A stretch of DNA of 5,783 bases from an archaeon MnTg01 (lineage in GTDB: Archaea; Thermoproteota; Nitrososphaeria; Nitrososphaerales; Nitrosopumilaceae), in the NCBI GenBank assembly GCA_008974855.1, contig BFAR01000103.1:1-5783 (forward strand), read 5' to 3'. The notes under the pieces were generated by a model. It did no database searches and was not told the DNA's origin. It worked only from the letters and a program-made list of their open reading frames with translations. Shown piece by piece: positions 1-5,028 of this stretch. The position numbers were made by a program, and so were the translations under genes. Numbering within the stretch: the first letter of the stretch is position 1; the number at the start of each line of letters is the position of its first letter.

Positions 1-227
1 AATTAGGAATTAGAAAAAAAATTAGTATTTGGTCGCCTTACAGAAAAGGATTATCGAAAAGTGATTTACTAAAAAAAGGTTCACAGATTTTGGGTAATAA
101 GATTTTCAATACATGGAGTTGTTATGATAACAAAAAATTTCATTGTGGAGTATGTGAGTCATGTAATAACCGCAAAGAAGCATTTGTTAAATCAGGAATT
201 GTTGATAAAACAAAGTACATGAATTAG
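1..227 (+). CDS. queC: 7-cyano-7-deazaguanine (preQ0) synthase QueC, C-terminal part (5' end outside window)
   Basis: The gene is cut by the left edge and 74 C-terminal residues are visible before TAG at 225-227. QueC is an ATP-dependent enzyme that turns 7-carboxy-7-deazaguanine plus ammonia into preQ0, the base later inserted into tRNA and converted to archaeosine in archaea. The visible part carries the family signature: a WSPY...LSKSDLL segment, then TWSCY, HCGVCESC and R-x-E-A-F. The four cysteines follow C-x7-C-x2-C-x2-C (first Cys codon at 120-122), which is the structural zinc site of QueC. The gene converges on a small membrane-protein gene, with only 24 bases between the stop codons. 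folE and queE lie within 2 kb, which supports the assignment. The N-terminal ATP-binding P-loop motif cannot be checked here. Confidence 0.93.
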   Translation, partial: LGIRKKISIWSPYRKGLSKSDLLKKGSQILGNKIFNTWSCYDNKKFHCGVCESCNNRKEAFVKSGIVDKTKYMN

Positions 228-251
228 TATCTAATCGTTTTAGAAATTAAA

Positions 252-500
252 TTATCTACTAGTTAAGATTGGTTTTTTTAGAATAAAACCTCTGATAATA
301 ATGTACCAAGCTCCAAATATTCCGGACAAACATCCCATAAAGACCCAATTTTGCATCACTTCTTCAAGATTTTCAAAAGCTCCTGTTATTTCCCTTGAAA
401 GAAGAGCTGAAACGGCCAATACGATAGCAAATTCAATTACAAACCATATCCAATGAGGAAAGGATTCACTTGGAATGTGAATATTATCGTGAGTTACCAC
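252..500 (-). CDS. Small two-helix membrane protein of unknown function
   Basis: An 82-residue protein that I do not recognise. The start at 500-498 is GTG and is chosen because a TATA-like box is centred about 25 bases upstream, the spacing of a leaderless archaeal gene, and because the frame is intact from there. A short polar N-terminus is followed by two hydrophobic segments, about residues 17-35 (WIWFVIEFAIVLAVSALLS) and 51-73 (starting NWVFMGC). Between them is an acidic stretch (GAFENLEEVMQ), and the end is basic (LKKPILTSR). A hairpin-like integral membrane protein is likely. The gene sits between queC (convergent) and folE (same strand, 32 bases upstream). Membership in the preQ0 pathway is not shown by anything in the protein; it may be an unrelated neighbour. 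Confidence that it is a real gene is moderate to good. Confidence 0.7.
   Translation of the reverse strand: MVTHDNIHIPSESFPHWIWFVIEFAIVLAVSALLSREITGAFENLEEVMQNWVFMGCLSGIFGAWYIIIRGFILKKPILTSR
273..279 (+). terminator. Possible T-tract terminator for queC
   Basis: A run of seven T on the plus strand lies about 46-52 bases after the queC stop, as expected for archaeal oligo-T termination. The run is inside the C-terminal codons of the convergent gene, where it encodes lysines, so it could be merely coding sequence. It would imply a short antisense overlap of the two transcripts. Confidence 0.3.
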
Positions 501-520
501 AAATGTGGTTTTCTATGTGA

Positions 521-530
521 TTATTTATCT
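521..530 (-). promoter_or_regulatory. TATA-like promoter box for the 82-residue membrane-protein gene
   Basis: On the minus strand the sequence AGATAAATAA is centred about 25 bases before the GTG start at 500. That places the expected transcription start at or next to the start codon. It lies just beyond the folE stop, so this gene probably has its own leaderless transcript in addition to any folE read-through. Confidence 0.5.
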
Positions 531-532
531 TT

Positions 533-1099
533 TCAGGAGATCTTTGATACAAAATCAGAGGAGTTTTTTCGAATCATTTCAACTATCTCTTCTCTTTCTT
601 CTTTCTTTTCATAAATTCCTCTAAAAGCTACTGAGGTCATTATGACATTATTTCGTACTCCTCTCATTTTCATGCAAAGATGTTCAGCTTCTGCTATCAC
701 AGCAACGCCTTTGACACCTTGTGCAAAAAGCTCATCTGCAATATTCTTTGTGAGTCGTTCTTGGATTTGTAATCTTTTAGAATATTTTTCAACTAAACGT
801 ACTAATTTTGAGATTCCAAAAACTCGTCCATTTGGAGAATAAGCTACATGGATTTTCCCAAAAAAGGGCAACATGTGATGTTCACACATTGAATAAAACT
901 GAATATCCTTTGCAATCACAACATCTGAATCTTCAGAAAACTGTATTGAAAGTTGAGAATCAGTATCATATCCACCAAAAATTTCTTTGTACATATCAGC
1001 AATTCGTTCAGGAGTTTTTCGTAATCCTTCTCTAGTTGGGTCCTCACCTAATTCAATAATTAATTCACGTACAAGTTTTTTTACTCTTTCTTTATCCAT
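533..1099 (-). CDS. folE: GTP cyclohydrolase I, type IA (FolE)
   Basis: A 188-residue enzyme of normal family length. It hydrolyses GTP to 7,8-dihydroneopterin triphosphate and formate, the entry step to preQ0/archaeosine and potentially to pterins, in the cytoplasm as a homodecamer. The zinc site of type IA enzymes is complete: MCEHHMLPF gives Cys72, His74 and His75, and EHLCMKMRGV gives Cys142. Other hallmarks are DPTREGLRKTPERIADMY (residues 20-37), GISKLVRLVEKYSKRLQIQE (95-114) and the C-terminal TSVAFRGIYE. The ATG at 1099 gives the standard N-terminal helix, and a TATA-like box is centred 26 bases upstream. queE lies 66 bases upstream on the same strand and queC lies downstream, so the likely role is feeding the 7-deazaguanine pathway. 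Many euryarchaea use the unrelated MptA (type IB) instead. No truncation or missing ligand is seen. Confidence 0.96.
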   Translation of the reverse strand: MDKERVKKLVRELIIELGEDPTREGLRKTPERIADMYKEIFGGYDTDSQLSIQFSEDSDVVIAKDIQFYSMCEHHMLPFFGKIHVAYSPNGRVFGISKLVRLVEKYSKRLQIQERLTKNIADELFAQGVKGVAVIAEAEHLCMKMRGVRNNVIMTSVAFRGIYEKKEEREEIVEMIRKNSSDFVSKIS

Positions 1100-1121
1100 A
1101 CTACAACAACAGAAAATCGTA

Positions 1122-1128
1122 CTTATAT
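1122..1128 (-). promoter_or_regulatory. TATA-like promoter box for folE
   Basis: The minus strand reads ATATAAG here, centred about 26 bases before the folE ATG, with upstream context TTTCAA. The spacing predicts a leaderless folE mRNA starting at or within a base or two of the ATG. It lies between the queE stop (1166) and folE, so folE can be transcribed separately from queE. Confidence 0.55.
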
Positions 1129-1165
1129 TTGAAAGTTTTACTTCGATTGTGAATTATCACTAGTA

Positions 1166-1879
1166 TCATGGAGCGCCTATGAATTTGTGTAGTTGAGGTA
1201 CTATTCTTATCTCATTATAAAAAGGAAAAACAAGATCATAAAATTTAAAAAGTTTTTCCAGACTTGGTTCAGCTATTCCATAAGTTGGTTGAATAATAAA
1301 TCCTGTCAGGTCTTTTTTTGAAACAATGTTAAAGATTTTATCTAATAATTCTTTGAAATCTCTTAATTCAGTTTTTGCACTAACTACAATTTTGATATAT
1401 GTAATCTTACTGGAATCTACAGAAATCTTTAGACATTCTAATGCATTTTGTATTAGTTTCGAATAGTGATTTGCATCAACAAATTTTGCTTCAGGAGTCT
1501 TAAATTCAATTTTAATAAAATCGATGAATGGAAGAACTTGGGAAAATTTTTTCGAATCATAACAAGATGACTCGAGATATGTTGGAATATTTTTAGATTT
1601 CACATATTTTGCCATTTCCATTACACCTTCAGATTGAACAAGTGGTTCTCCTCCAGTAAAGTTAACTTTGTAAGTATTTTCTTCTAAATTTTTTTCAATT
1701 AAATTACATGCTTCTTCAATAGCATATTCATTTCCAGAATCCATGGGAAGAGCATCAAGTGTATCACAATAAAAGCAGGTAAATGGACATCCAGCTAACC
1801 TAACAAACATAGTTTTTGTTCCAAAAAGAATACCTTCACCTTCAATCGATGTAAATATTTCAAACAATCTAACTTTCAA
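1166..1879 (-). CDS. queE: 7-carboxy-7-deazaguanine synthase QueE (radical SAM)
   Basis: A 237-residue radical SAM enzyme. QueE contracts the ring of 6-carboxy-5,6,7,8-tetrahydropterin to 7-carboxy-7-deazaguanine, the step before QueC. The N-terminus EIFTSIEGEG (7-16) matches the QueE start signature. The iron-sulfur cysteines are Cys31, Cys35 and Cys38 in CPFTCFYCDT (C-x3-C-x2-C), with Thr40 in the usual Mg-ligand position. The SAM-binding GGEPL is at 76-80, and the end QLHKFIG (229-235) is typical. The start codon is TTG at 1879: an in-frame stop lies at 1895-1897 with no ATG between, the N-terminus aligns, and a TATA-like box is centred 26 bases upstream. Unusual points: the usual ET-N-G motif is replaced by ESSC (103-106), and the SPK-type motif by FKTPEAK (126-132). 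This fits a divergent archaeal subfamily rather than a defect. Confidence 0.92.
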   Translation of the reverse strand: MKVRLFEIFTSIEGEGILFGTKTMFVRLAGCPFTCFYCDTLDALPMDSGNEYAIEEACNLIEKNLEENTYKVNFTGGEPLVQSEGVMEMAKYVKSKNIPTYLESSCYDSKKFSQVLPFIDFIKIEFKTPEAKFVDANHYSKLIQNALECLKISVDSSKITYIKIVVSAKTELRDFKELLDKIFNIVSKKDLTGFIIQPTYGIAEPSLEKLFKFYDLVFPFYNEIRIVPQLHKFIGAP

Positions 1880-1901
1880 GTAGACGTTCTTATTTCAGTA
1901 G

Positions 1902-1909
1902 TTATTTAA
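1902..1909 (-). promoter_or_regulatory. TATA-like promoter box for queE
   Basis: The minus strand reads TTAAATAA, centred about 26 bases before the TTG start of queE. This spacing matches the boxes of the neighbouring genes. It supports both the unusual start codon and a leaderless transcript. Confidence 0.5.
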
Positions 1910-1926
1910 TCGATGATATTTTGTAC

Positions 1927-1932
1927 AAAAAA
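1927..1932 (-). terminator. T-tract terminator after the 64-residue membrane-protein gene
   Basis: The minus strand carries six consecutive T starting 12 bases after the TAA stop at 1945. Further T-rich sequence (GTACAAAATAT) follows before the queE promoter. No strong hairpin is visible, consistent with archaeal T-tract termination. It would separate this gene from queE. Confidence 0.4.
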
Positions 1933-1944
1933 TGGTAAGTTATT

Positions 1945-2139
1945 TTATTGTAAAACAGGTTCTTTAGTGTAAAATAATCCAGCAATAAAAAAAACTACGC
2001 CTAAAATTCCAATTAGACTTCCAACAAATTCTACAGTTTCTCCTAATTCAATTACGGATGGAGCCCATAAGAAAGCAATAAGGGCCCCAACAACAATCAT
2101 TGGGATTCCAACGCCTACTGTAATTTCCTTTGAAGCCAT
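1945..2139 (-). CDS. Small two-helix membrane protein of unknown function
   Basis: A 64-residue protein, not recognised. After a short polar start (MASKEITVG) there is a hydrophobic helix at about 10-26 (containing GIPMIVVGALIAFLW) and a second at about 38-57 (starting FVGSLIGILGVVFFIAGLF). A short loop with acidic residues (ELGETVE) joins them, and the tail is TKEPVLQ. This predicts a helical hairpin in the membrane. The glycine-rich helices suggest tight packing or oligomerisation (inference). The ATG at 2139 has a TATA-like box centred 27 bases upstream, so the gene is probably leaderless and independent of both queE downstream and the three-gene operon upstream. An inverted repeat frames its promoter. 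Confidence 0.72.
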   Translation of the reverse strand: MASKEITVGVGIPMIVVGALIAFLWAPSVIELGETVEFVGSLIGILGVVFFIAGLFYTKEPVLQ

Positions 2140-2140
2140 G

Positions 2141-2181
2141 TATCAGACTTCATCTTGAAAATCTATATGAAGTTTCTGATA
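2141..2181 (-). promoter_or_regulatory. Imperfect inverted repeat framing the TATA box of the 64-residue gene
   Basis: The arm TATCAGACTTCAT (2141-2153, plus strand) is mirrored by ATGAAGTTTCTGATA (2167-2181). All 13 positions pair if two extra bases in the longer arm bulge out, and the spacer is 13 bases. The TATA-like CATATAG (2163-2169, minus strand) overlaps the inner edge of one arm and the spacer, while the other arm lies where RNA polymerase would start. This looks like an operator. The alternative is a hairpin in the 3' end of the upstream operon's mRNA, since the pair begins 2 bases after that operon's last stop. A T-tract expected of a terminator is not present directly after it. 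Confidence 0.5.
2163..2169 (-). promoter_or_regulatory. TATA-like promoter box for the 64-residue membrane-protein gene
   Basis: The minus strand reads CATATAG, centred about 27 bases before the ATG at 2139, the same geometry as the folE and queE boxes. It sits between the arms of the inverted repeat. Confidence 0.5.
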
Positions 2182-2183
2182 TT

Positions 2184-3488
2184 TTATTGGTTGTAGTATG
2201 TATTGATTCTCTTGATGATTTGTTCTATTTTCATGATTATTTTTAATGTATTATCAGAAGAATCTACTTGGTTCTTTGCGTCTTCTAACAGTGAAAATGC
2301 ATTATTTAACCATCTTTTAGATACAGCTTCGTCTCCAATTTTTTCGTCAAGCTGATTCATCTCTACTTCTAATCTCTGAATTTTGATCTTAATTCTATCT
2401 GCTTTAGAATCTGAAAGAGATGTGTGTCTCTCTTCAGTGGCTTCTGTTGCTTCCTCTTTATCAGTTATTGAATTTTGGATTTCGTTAATTAGATTATTTA
2501 GCGAGTTTAGTAATCGTATTGCCTCATTATAATTGCCTGTAGAAACAAGATCTCTTAATTCAGAATACATAGTTTTTGCTTTATCTAGTTCTGGGATGTC
2601 AGAAGGATAATTTGATAGTCGATCAATTTTTGACTCTAGGTCTTGATATCTGGATTCTATTCTATCTGCTTTAGATTTCTCGAAATCTTGTTTGACTGAC
2701 ATTATACGTTTCACTTCGTTAATGATTTGTTCAACAGAGGCATCAGAAAGTGAATTCAGGTTTTTCCTGGCCTCTAATAGTTTACCAATGGTACCATCAG
2801 ATACCTCCATTTCTTCTGCTTCCTCAATTAACCTGTCTAGATCTTCAAGATGTTTTCCAGCTAATGTTTTAGCACGTTCAGTTGTATACTGTCTGGTTTT
2901 TTCTTTGAGGATTTGATTTAGTTCAATTATTGACTGCTTTATCTCCGGAATTGCAGAAATTGCTAAATCTGAGTTTCCGTCTCTTAGATCATTTCTTGCC
3001 TGCTCAATTAAATTATAAGATTTGGAGGAATCGAGAGCAAATTCATTATTGATTGCAATTCTCTTTAGTTGAGCAGTATATCTTTCCAATCGGTCTAGTT
3101 CCTGAGCTATCCTTGAAGTATCTGCAGTTGCAGGATCTACACCAGATAATTCTGCTTTAGCGGTTGAAGGTCTATCAGATATTTGTTGAATTATATTATT
3201 GAAAATCGTCATGGCAGAAAGAAAATGTTGTCTTGCAGTAGGAACATCTTCTATACTTACTGCTTCAATAAGCAATTTAATTTGCTCTGAACCTAGCTCA
3301 AACTTATCTTTAATTTCTTGGGTCGCATCAACTTTAGATAATTGAATTTTAACCTGATCTCTAGCCTGTGAGGCAATTCTAATTAGAGAATCAGATTGAG
3401 AATCTGCATAAACACTAACAGGAATGCTACTAAAGATCATGGAAGATACTAAAGCCAATAATACAATAGAAGAAATTATTTTTCTCAT
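2184..3488 (-). CDS. Secreted all-helical (coiled-coil-like) repeat protein
   Basis: A 434-residue protein of unknown function. Residues 1-28 form a signal peptide: MRKII, a hydrophobic core, then SVYA with likely cleavage before Asp29. No later membrane segment is seen, so export to the outside of the cell is likely. The rest is almost proline-free helix and appears to contain five degenerate helical modules at about 37-105, 128-192, 211-267, 272-338 and 361-432. Each has an L/A-rich helix followed by a pattern like A-x3-I-x2-I-x3-I. Modules 4 and 5 both begin with SKADRI (272 and 361). The acidic linker 343-358 (DKEEATEATEER) is probably flexible. The ATG overlaps the upstream stop as ATGA and has a clear GGAGG site 7 bases away, so the start is secure and translation is coupled to the membrane winged-helix gene. 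A structural or ligand role in the same envelope module is inferred. Confidence 0.85.
   Translation of the reverse strand: MRKIISSIVLLALVSSMIFSSIPVSVYADSQSDSLIRIASQARDQVKIQLSKVDATQEIKDKFELGSEQIKLLIEAVSIEDVPTARQHFLSAMTIFNNIIQQISDRPSTAKAELSGVDPATADTSRIAQELDRLERYTAQLKRIAINNEFALDSSKSYNLIEQARNDLRDGNSDLAISAIPEIKQSIIELNQILKEKTRQYTTERAKTLAGKHLEDLDRLIEEAEEMEVSDGTIGKLLEARKNLNSLSDASVEQIINEVKRIMSVKQDFEKSKADRIESRYQDLESKIDRLSNYPSDIPELDKAKTMYSELRDLVSTGNYNEAIRLLNSLNNLINEIQNSITDKEEATEATEERHTSLSDSKADRIKIKIQRLEVEMNQLDEKIGDEAVSKRWLNNAFSLLEDAKNQVDSSDNTLKIIMKIEQIIKRINTYYNQ
2391..2675 (-). repeat. Duplicated module start (SKADRI) in the secreted helical protein
   Basis: Two copies of a 17-base stretch, ATTCTATCTGCTTTAGA on the plus strand, lie within 2391-2408 and 2658-2675, 267 bases (89 codons) apart and in the same reading frame. 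They encode SKADRI at residues 272 and 361, and the helical pattern continues similarly after each. This is coding-sequence duplication, not a mobile element. Confidence 0.6.
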
Positions 3489-4504
3489 TGTTCATCCTCC
3501 AGTTTTTTCTTTAACCTAACCAAGTTTTGAAGTTCTTTTTTCTCGATTTCAACAATTCCATATCTTTCTAATCTCTTGACTGCTCTCCACATGGTAGTTC
3601 TTGGTTGAAGGAATTTTTTGCGGAGCTCACTTTCATATGCTTGACCTCCATTTGCTGAAATAAAAGAAACTAATTGTTTATCATCCTCTCTTAATTCTGG
3701 AATATGTTCAAAGATTGTTTCAACATCTAGAGGTTTTTCTATGCTTTCTTGTTTTGTGATAGTTTCAGTTGTTTTCTTGGTTGTAGTATGTTTGGAACGT
3801 TTCATCATTATTGCCGCAATTGCACCAGCAGCTGCAATACCTCCACCAATTAAGTAAATAGAGTTATCAGAATTTTTCTCCGGATTGTTAGTTGGTGGTG
3901 GAGGAATTTCAGATACTCCAAAAAAGTAGTTTATTTCAACAGGACCACTGGGTAGTAAAAGTAAAGATTGCTCATCTATGGTCTGAAGATTTAGAGGGTA
4001 AGTACTCATTCCCACGATGACAATATTGCTTGGCATCAAAAGAGAAAAATCTACTGGAGAATTGATTGTAAAAGACCAGAGTCTTCCTTCTTTAGATACA
4101 AGATCATGAATATCATAATTTAGTGAAATGGTGGATGCTCCAAGGGTAGTAACAACAGCAGTGTTTTCCTCAATATCTGCGGAGAGTAAAAATCCATTTT
4201 CATCTTCTGCAACAAAATTATCTATAGTTGGACCAAAGACATTTACAAAAAAGTCTGGATTTAATGGATTAGTTGAAATTTCAGTTGTAATGTGTGTGGT
4301 TCCATCTGGATATATTATCAGATCAAGTGTCCTTACTGTACCGAAAGTACTCTGGATTGGCATCGAAATGGCCATTACTATCAAGCCCACAGCAAGAAGA
4401 GACGCCCTTCCCATAGATGTGAGGATGCTTTTTGTCCTTACAAAAAGCATTCCATCCTCTGGAGAGCGGTCTTGCCAGTAGGGCACTACCGTTTGTTGGT
4501 TCAT
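3485..4504 (-). CDS. Membrane-anchored winged-helix transcriptional regulator with extracellular domain
   Basis: A 339-residue protein resembling predicted archaeal membrane-associated regulators (COG2512-like). An N-terminal hydrophobic segment at about 33-50 (SLLAVGLIVMAISMPIQS) acts as signal or anchor. Residues 55-200 form a beta-rich outer domain (RTLDLIIYPDGTTHITTEIS onward). A proline linker (PPPPTNNP, 201-208) leads to a membrane helix at about 216-234, with MKRSKH as stop-transfer. After a Thr/Lys-rich linker, residues 268-331 form a winged helix: ELREDDKQLVSFISANGGQA, then ESELRKKF, then PRTTMWRAVKRLERYGIVEI. The plan suggests sensing outside and DNA binding inside. The ATG at 4504 is 4 bases after the upstream stop. 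Met19 (4450, with GAGG 5 bases before it) and Met31 (4414) would give a more standard signal peptide, so the start is uncertain. The stop overlaps the next gene (ATGA). Ligand and targets are unknown. Confidence 0.87.
   Translation of the reverse strand: MNQQTVVPYWQDRSPEDGMLFVRTKSILTSMGRASLLAVGLIVMAISMPIQSTFGTVRTLDLIIYPDGTTHITTEISTNPLNPDFFVNVFGPTIDNFVAEDENGFLLSADIEENTAVVTTLGASTISLNYDIHDLVSKEGRLWSFTINSPVDFSLLMPSNIVIVGMSTYPLNLQTIDEQSLLLLPSGPVEINYFFGVSEIPPPPTNNPEKNSDNSIYLIGGGIAAAGAIAAIMMKRSKHTTTKKTTETITKQESIEKPLDVETIFEHIPELREDDKQLVSFISANGGQAYESELRKKFLQPRTTMWRAVKRLERYGIVEIEKKELQNLVRLKKKLEDEQ
3496..3500 (-). promoter_or_regulatory. Shine-Dalgarno site for the secreted helical protein
   Basis: The minus strand has GGAGG, 7 bases before the ATG at 3488, inside the last codons of the upstream gene. 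It settles the start of this gene. It also contrasts with the leaderless promoters nearby: the internal operon gene uses a ribosome-binding site. Confidence 0.8.
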
Positions 4505-4508
4505 TCGA

Positions 4509-4796
4509 TTAATACCTTAGATTCATTGATTCAACGAGGGACTGGAATCTTTGGAACTCTTGGAAAAATTGGACACCTTTTTCGGTCATCAAATATAGTC
4601 TATTCCTGTCGTTCTTTATGGTCTCTACTAATCCAGCAGAAACCAATTTCTCACATTTATCAAGTACTGCATAGTGAGAGAGATTTGCTTTTCTGGATAT
4701 TGCAGAGACTATAACTCCACTTCGTCCACCGTCCATGGTAACACCAAGGATATCTCCCATGATGCCCATTTCGGATCTGTATTGTTGTTTTGACAT
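4509..4796 (-). CDS. HTH_45-like winged-helix transcriptional regulator
   Basis: A small cytoplasmic DNA-binding protein of 95 residues from this start. The sequence MSKQQYRSEMGIMGDILGV, a GG-containing turn, then VIVSAISRKANLSHYAVLDK and LVSAGLVETIKN, then the wing RLYLMTEKGVQFFQEFQRF, matches the HTH_45 (PF14947-like) winged helix that is very common in Nitrososphaerota. The recognition helix is probably within LSHYAVLDKCEKLV. The ATG at 4796 is preferred because the family normally begins just before YRSEM and a TATA-like CATAAG lies about 25 bases upstream. The frame stays open to an ATG at 4844, which would add 16 residues (MKFHNVPHKSSIRILT). It is the first gene of a three-gene operon, 4 bases before the membrane regulator gene. 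It may bind the repeats upstream (inference). Confidence 0.85.
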   Translation of the reverse strand: MSKQQYRSEMGIMGDILGVTMDGGRSGVIVSAISRKANLSHYAVLDKCEKLVSAGLVETIKNDRNRLYLMTEKGVQFFQEFQRFQSLVESMNLRY

Positions 4797-4817
4797 GGTT
4801 AGTATACGAATGCTTGA

Positions 4818-4843
4818 CTTATGAGGGACATTATGAAACTTCA
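4818..4843 (-). promoter_or_regulatory. Candidate TATA-like boxes for the regulator operon
   Basis: Two weak boxes are visible on the minus strand. CATAAG (4818-4823) is centred about 25 bases before the ATG at 4796, the spacing seen at the other genes here. TTTCATAATG (4834-4843) would give a start near 4812 and a 15-base leader. A short palindrome, ATGAA-AC-TTCAT (4833-4844), overlaps the second box. Either box fits the 4796 start better than the 4844 start. Confidence 0.35.
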
Positions 4844-4876
4844 TAGCGGAACGCCTAGCGGAACAGGTGTTTCGCT
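4844..4876. promoter_or_regulatory. Direct and inverted repeat cluster, candidate operator
   Basis: TAGCGGAAC occurs at 4844-4852 and again at 4856-4864, a 12-base step or slightly more than one helical turn. The second copy is mirrored by GTTTCGCT (4869-4876), giving AGCGGAAC-AGGT-GTTTCGCT. That is an 8-base inverted repeat with one mismatch, which would be G-U in plus-strand RNA. The stretch is GC-richer than its surroundings and lies between the divergent regulator operon and the coiled-coil gene. The most likely role is a binding site for a dimeric winged-helix regulator. A small RNA hairpin is the alternative. Confidence 0.5.
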
Positions 4877-4990
4877 CTCAAAAAATGCTGATTTTAGTGA
4901 TTATGATGTGCGGGGGCAAAGAGTCTAAACCTCAAAAAAATGATTCAATTTACAGAAGAAAAGCTAATTGTCAGCTTATCGTATCTCTAA

Positions 4991-4999
4991 CTTTTTATT
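4991..4999 (+). promoter_or_regulatory. TATA-like box for the 21-residue-repeat protein gene
   Basis: CTTTTTATT lies about 34 bases before the ATG at 5029, predicting a start of transcription near 5022 and a leader of only a few bases. No Shine-Dalgarno site is visible before this ATG. The box is weak, and it counts against the upstream GTG as the true start. Confidence 0.35.
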
Positions 5000-5028
5000 C
5001 GATACTGTTCACATTAATTCCAGTTATC

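Noticed and set aside
229..263. Short TCTAA/TTAGA hairpin and an ACTAGT palindrome between queC and the convergent gene
   Set aside because: Stems of 5 bases or fewer in AT-rich DNA are expected by chance.
642..1035. Plus-strand open frames opposite folE
   Set aside because: They are fully antisense to the well-supported folE and their translations show no family features; the pattern is a shadow of the minus-strand codons.
2692..2916. Plus-strand open frame opposite the secreted helical protein
   Set aside because: It is a serine-rich translation typical of the complement of Glu/Lys/Asp-rich coiled-coil coding sequence.
4128..4714. Two plus-strand open frames of 117 and 140 codons opposite the regulator genes
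   Set aside because: They overlap two clear minus-strand winged-helix genes, the translation is cysteine/tryptophan/serine-rich without a recognisable domain, and no promoter or ribosome site precedes them.
4908..4945. GC-rich stretch with a GAG-7-base-loop-CTC that briefly resembles a tRNA anticodon arm or a C/D-box RNA
   Set aside because: There is no acceptor or T arm, the position before the anticodon is not T, the stem is only 3 pairs, and the C and D boxes are imperfect.
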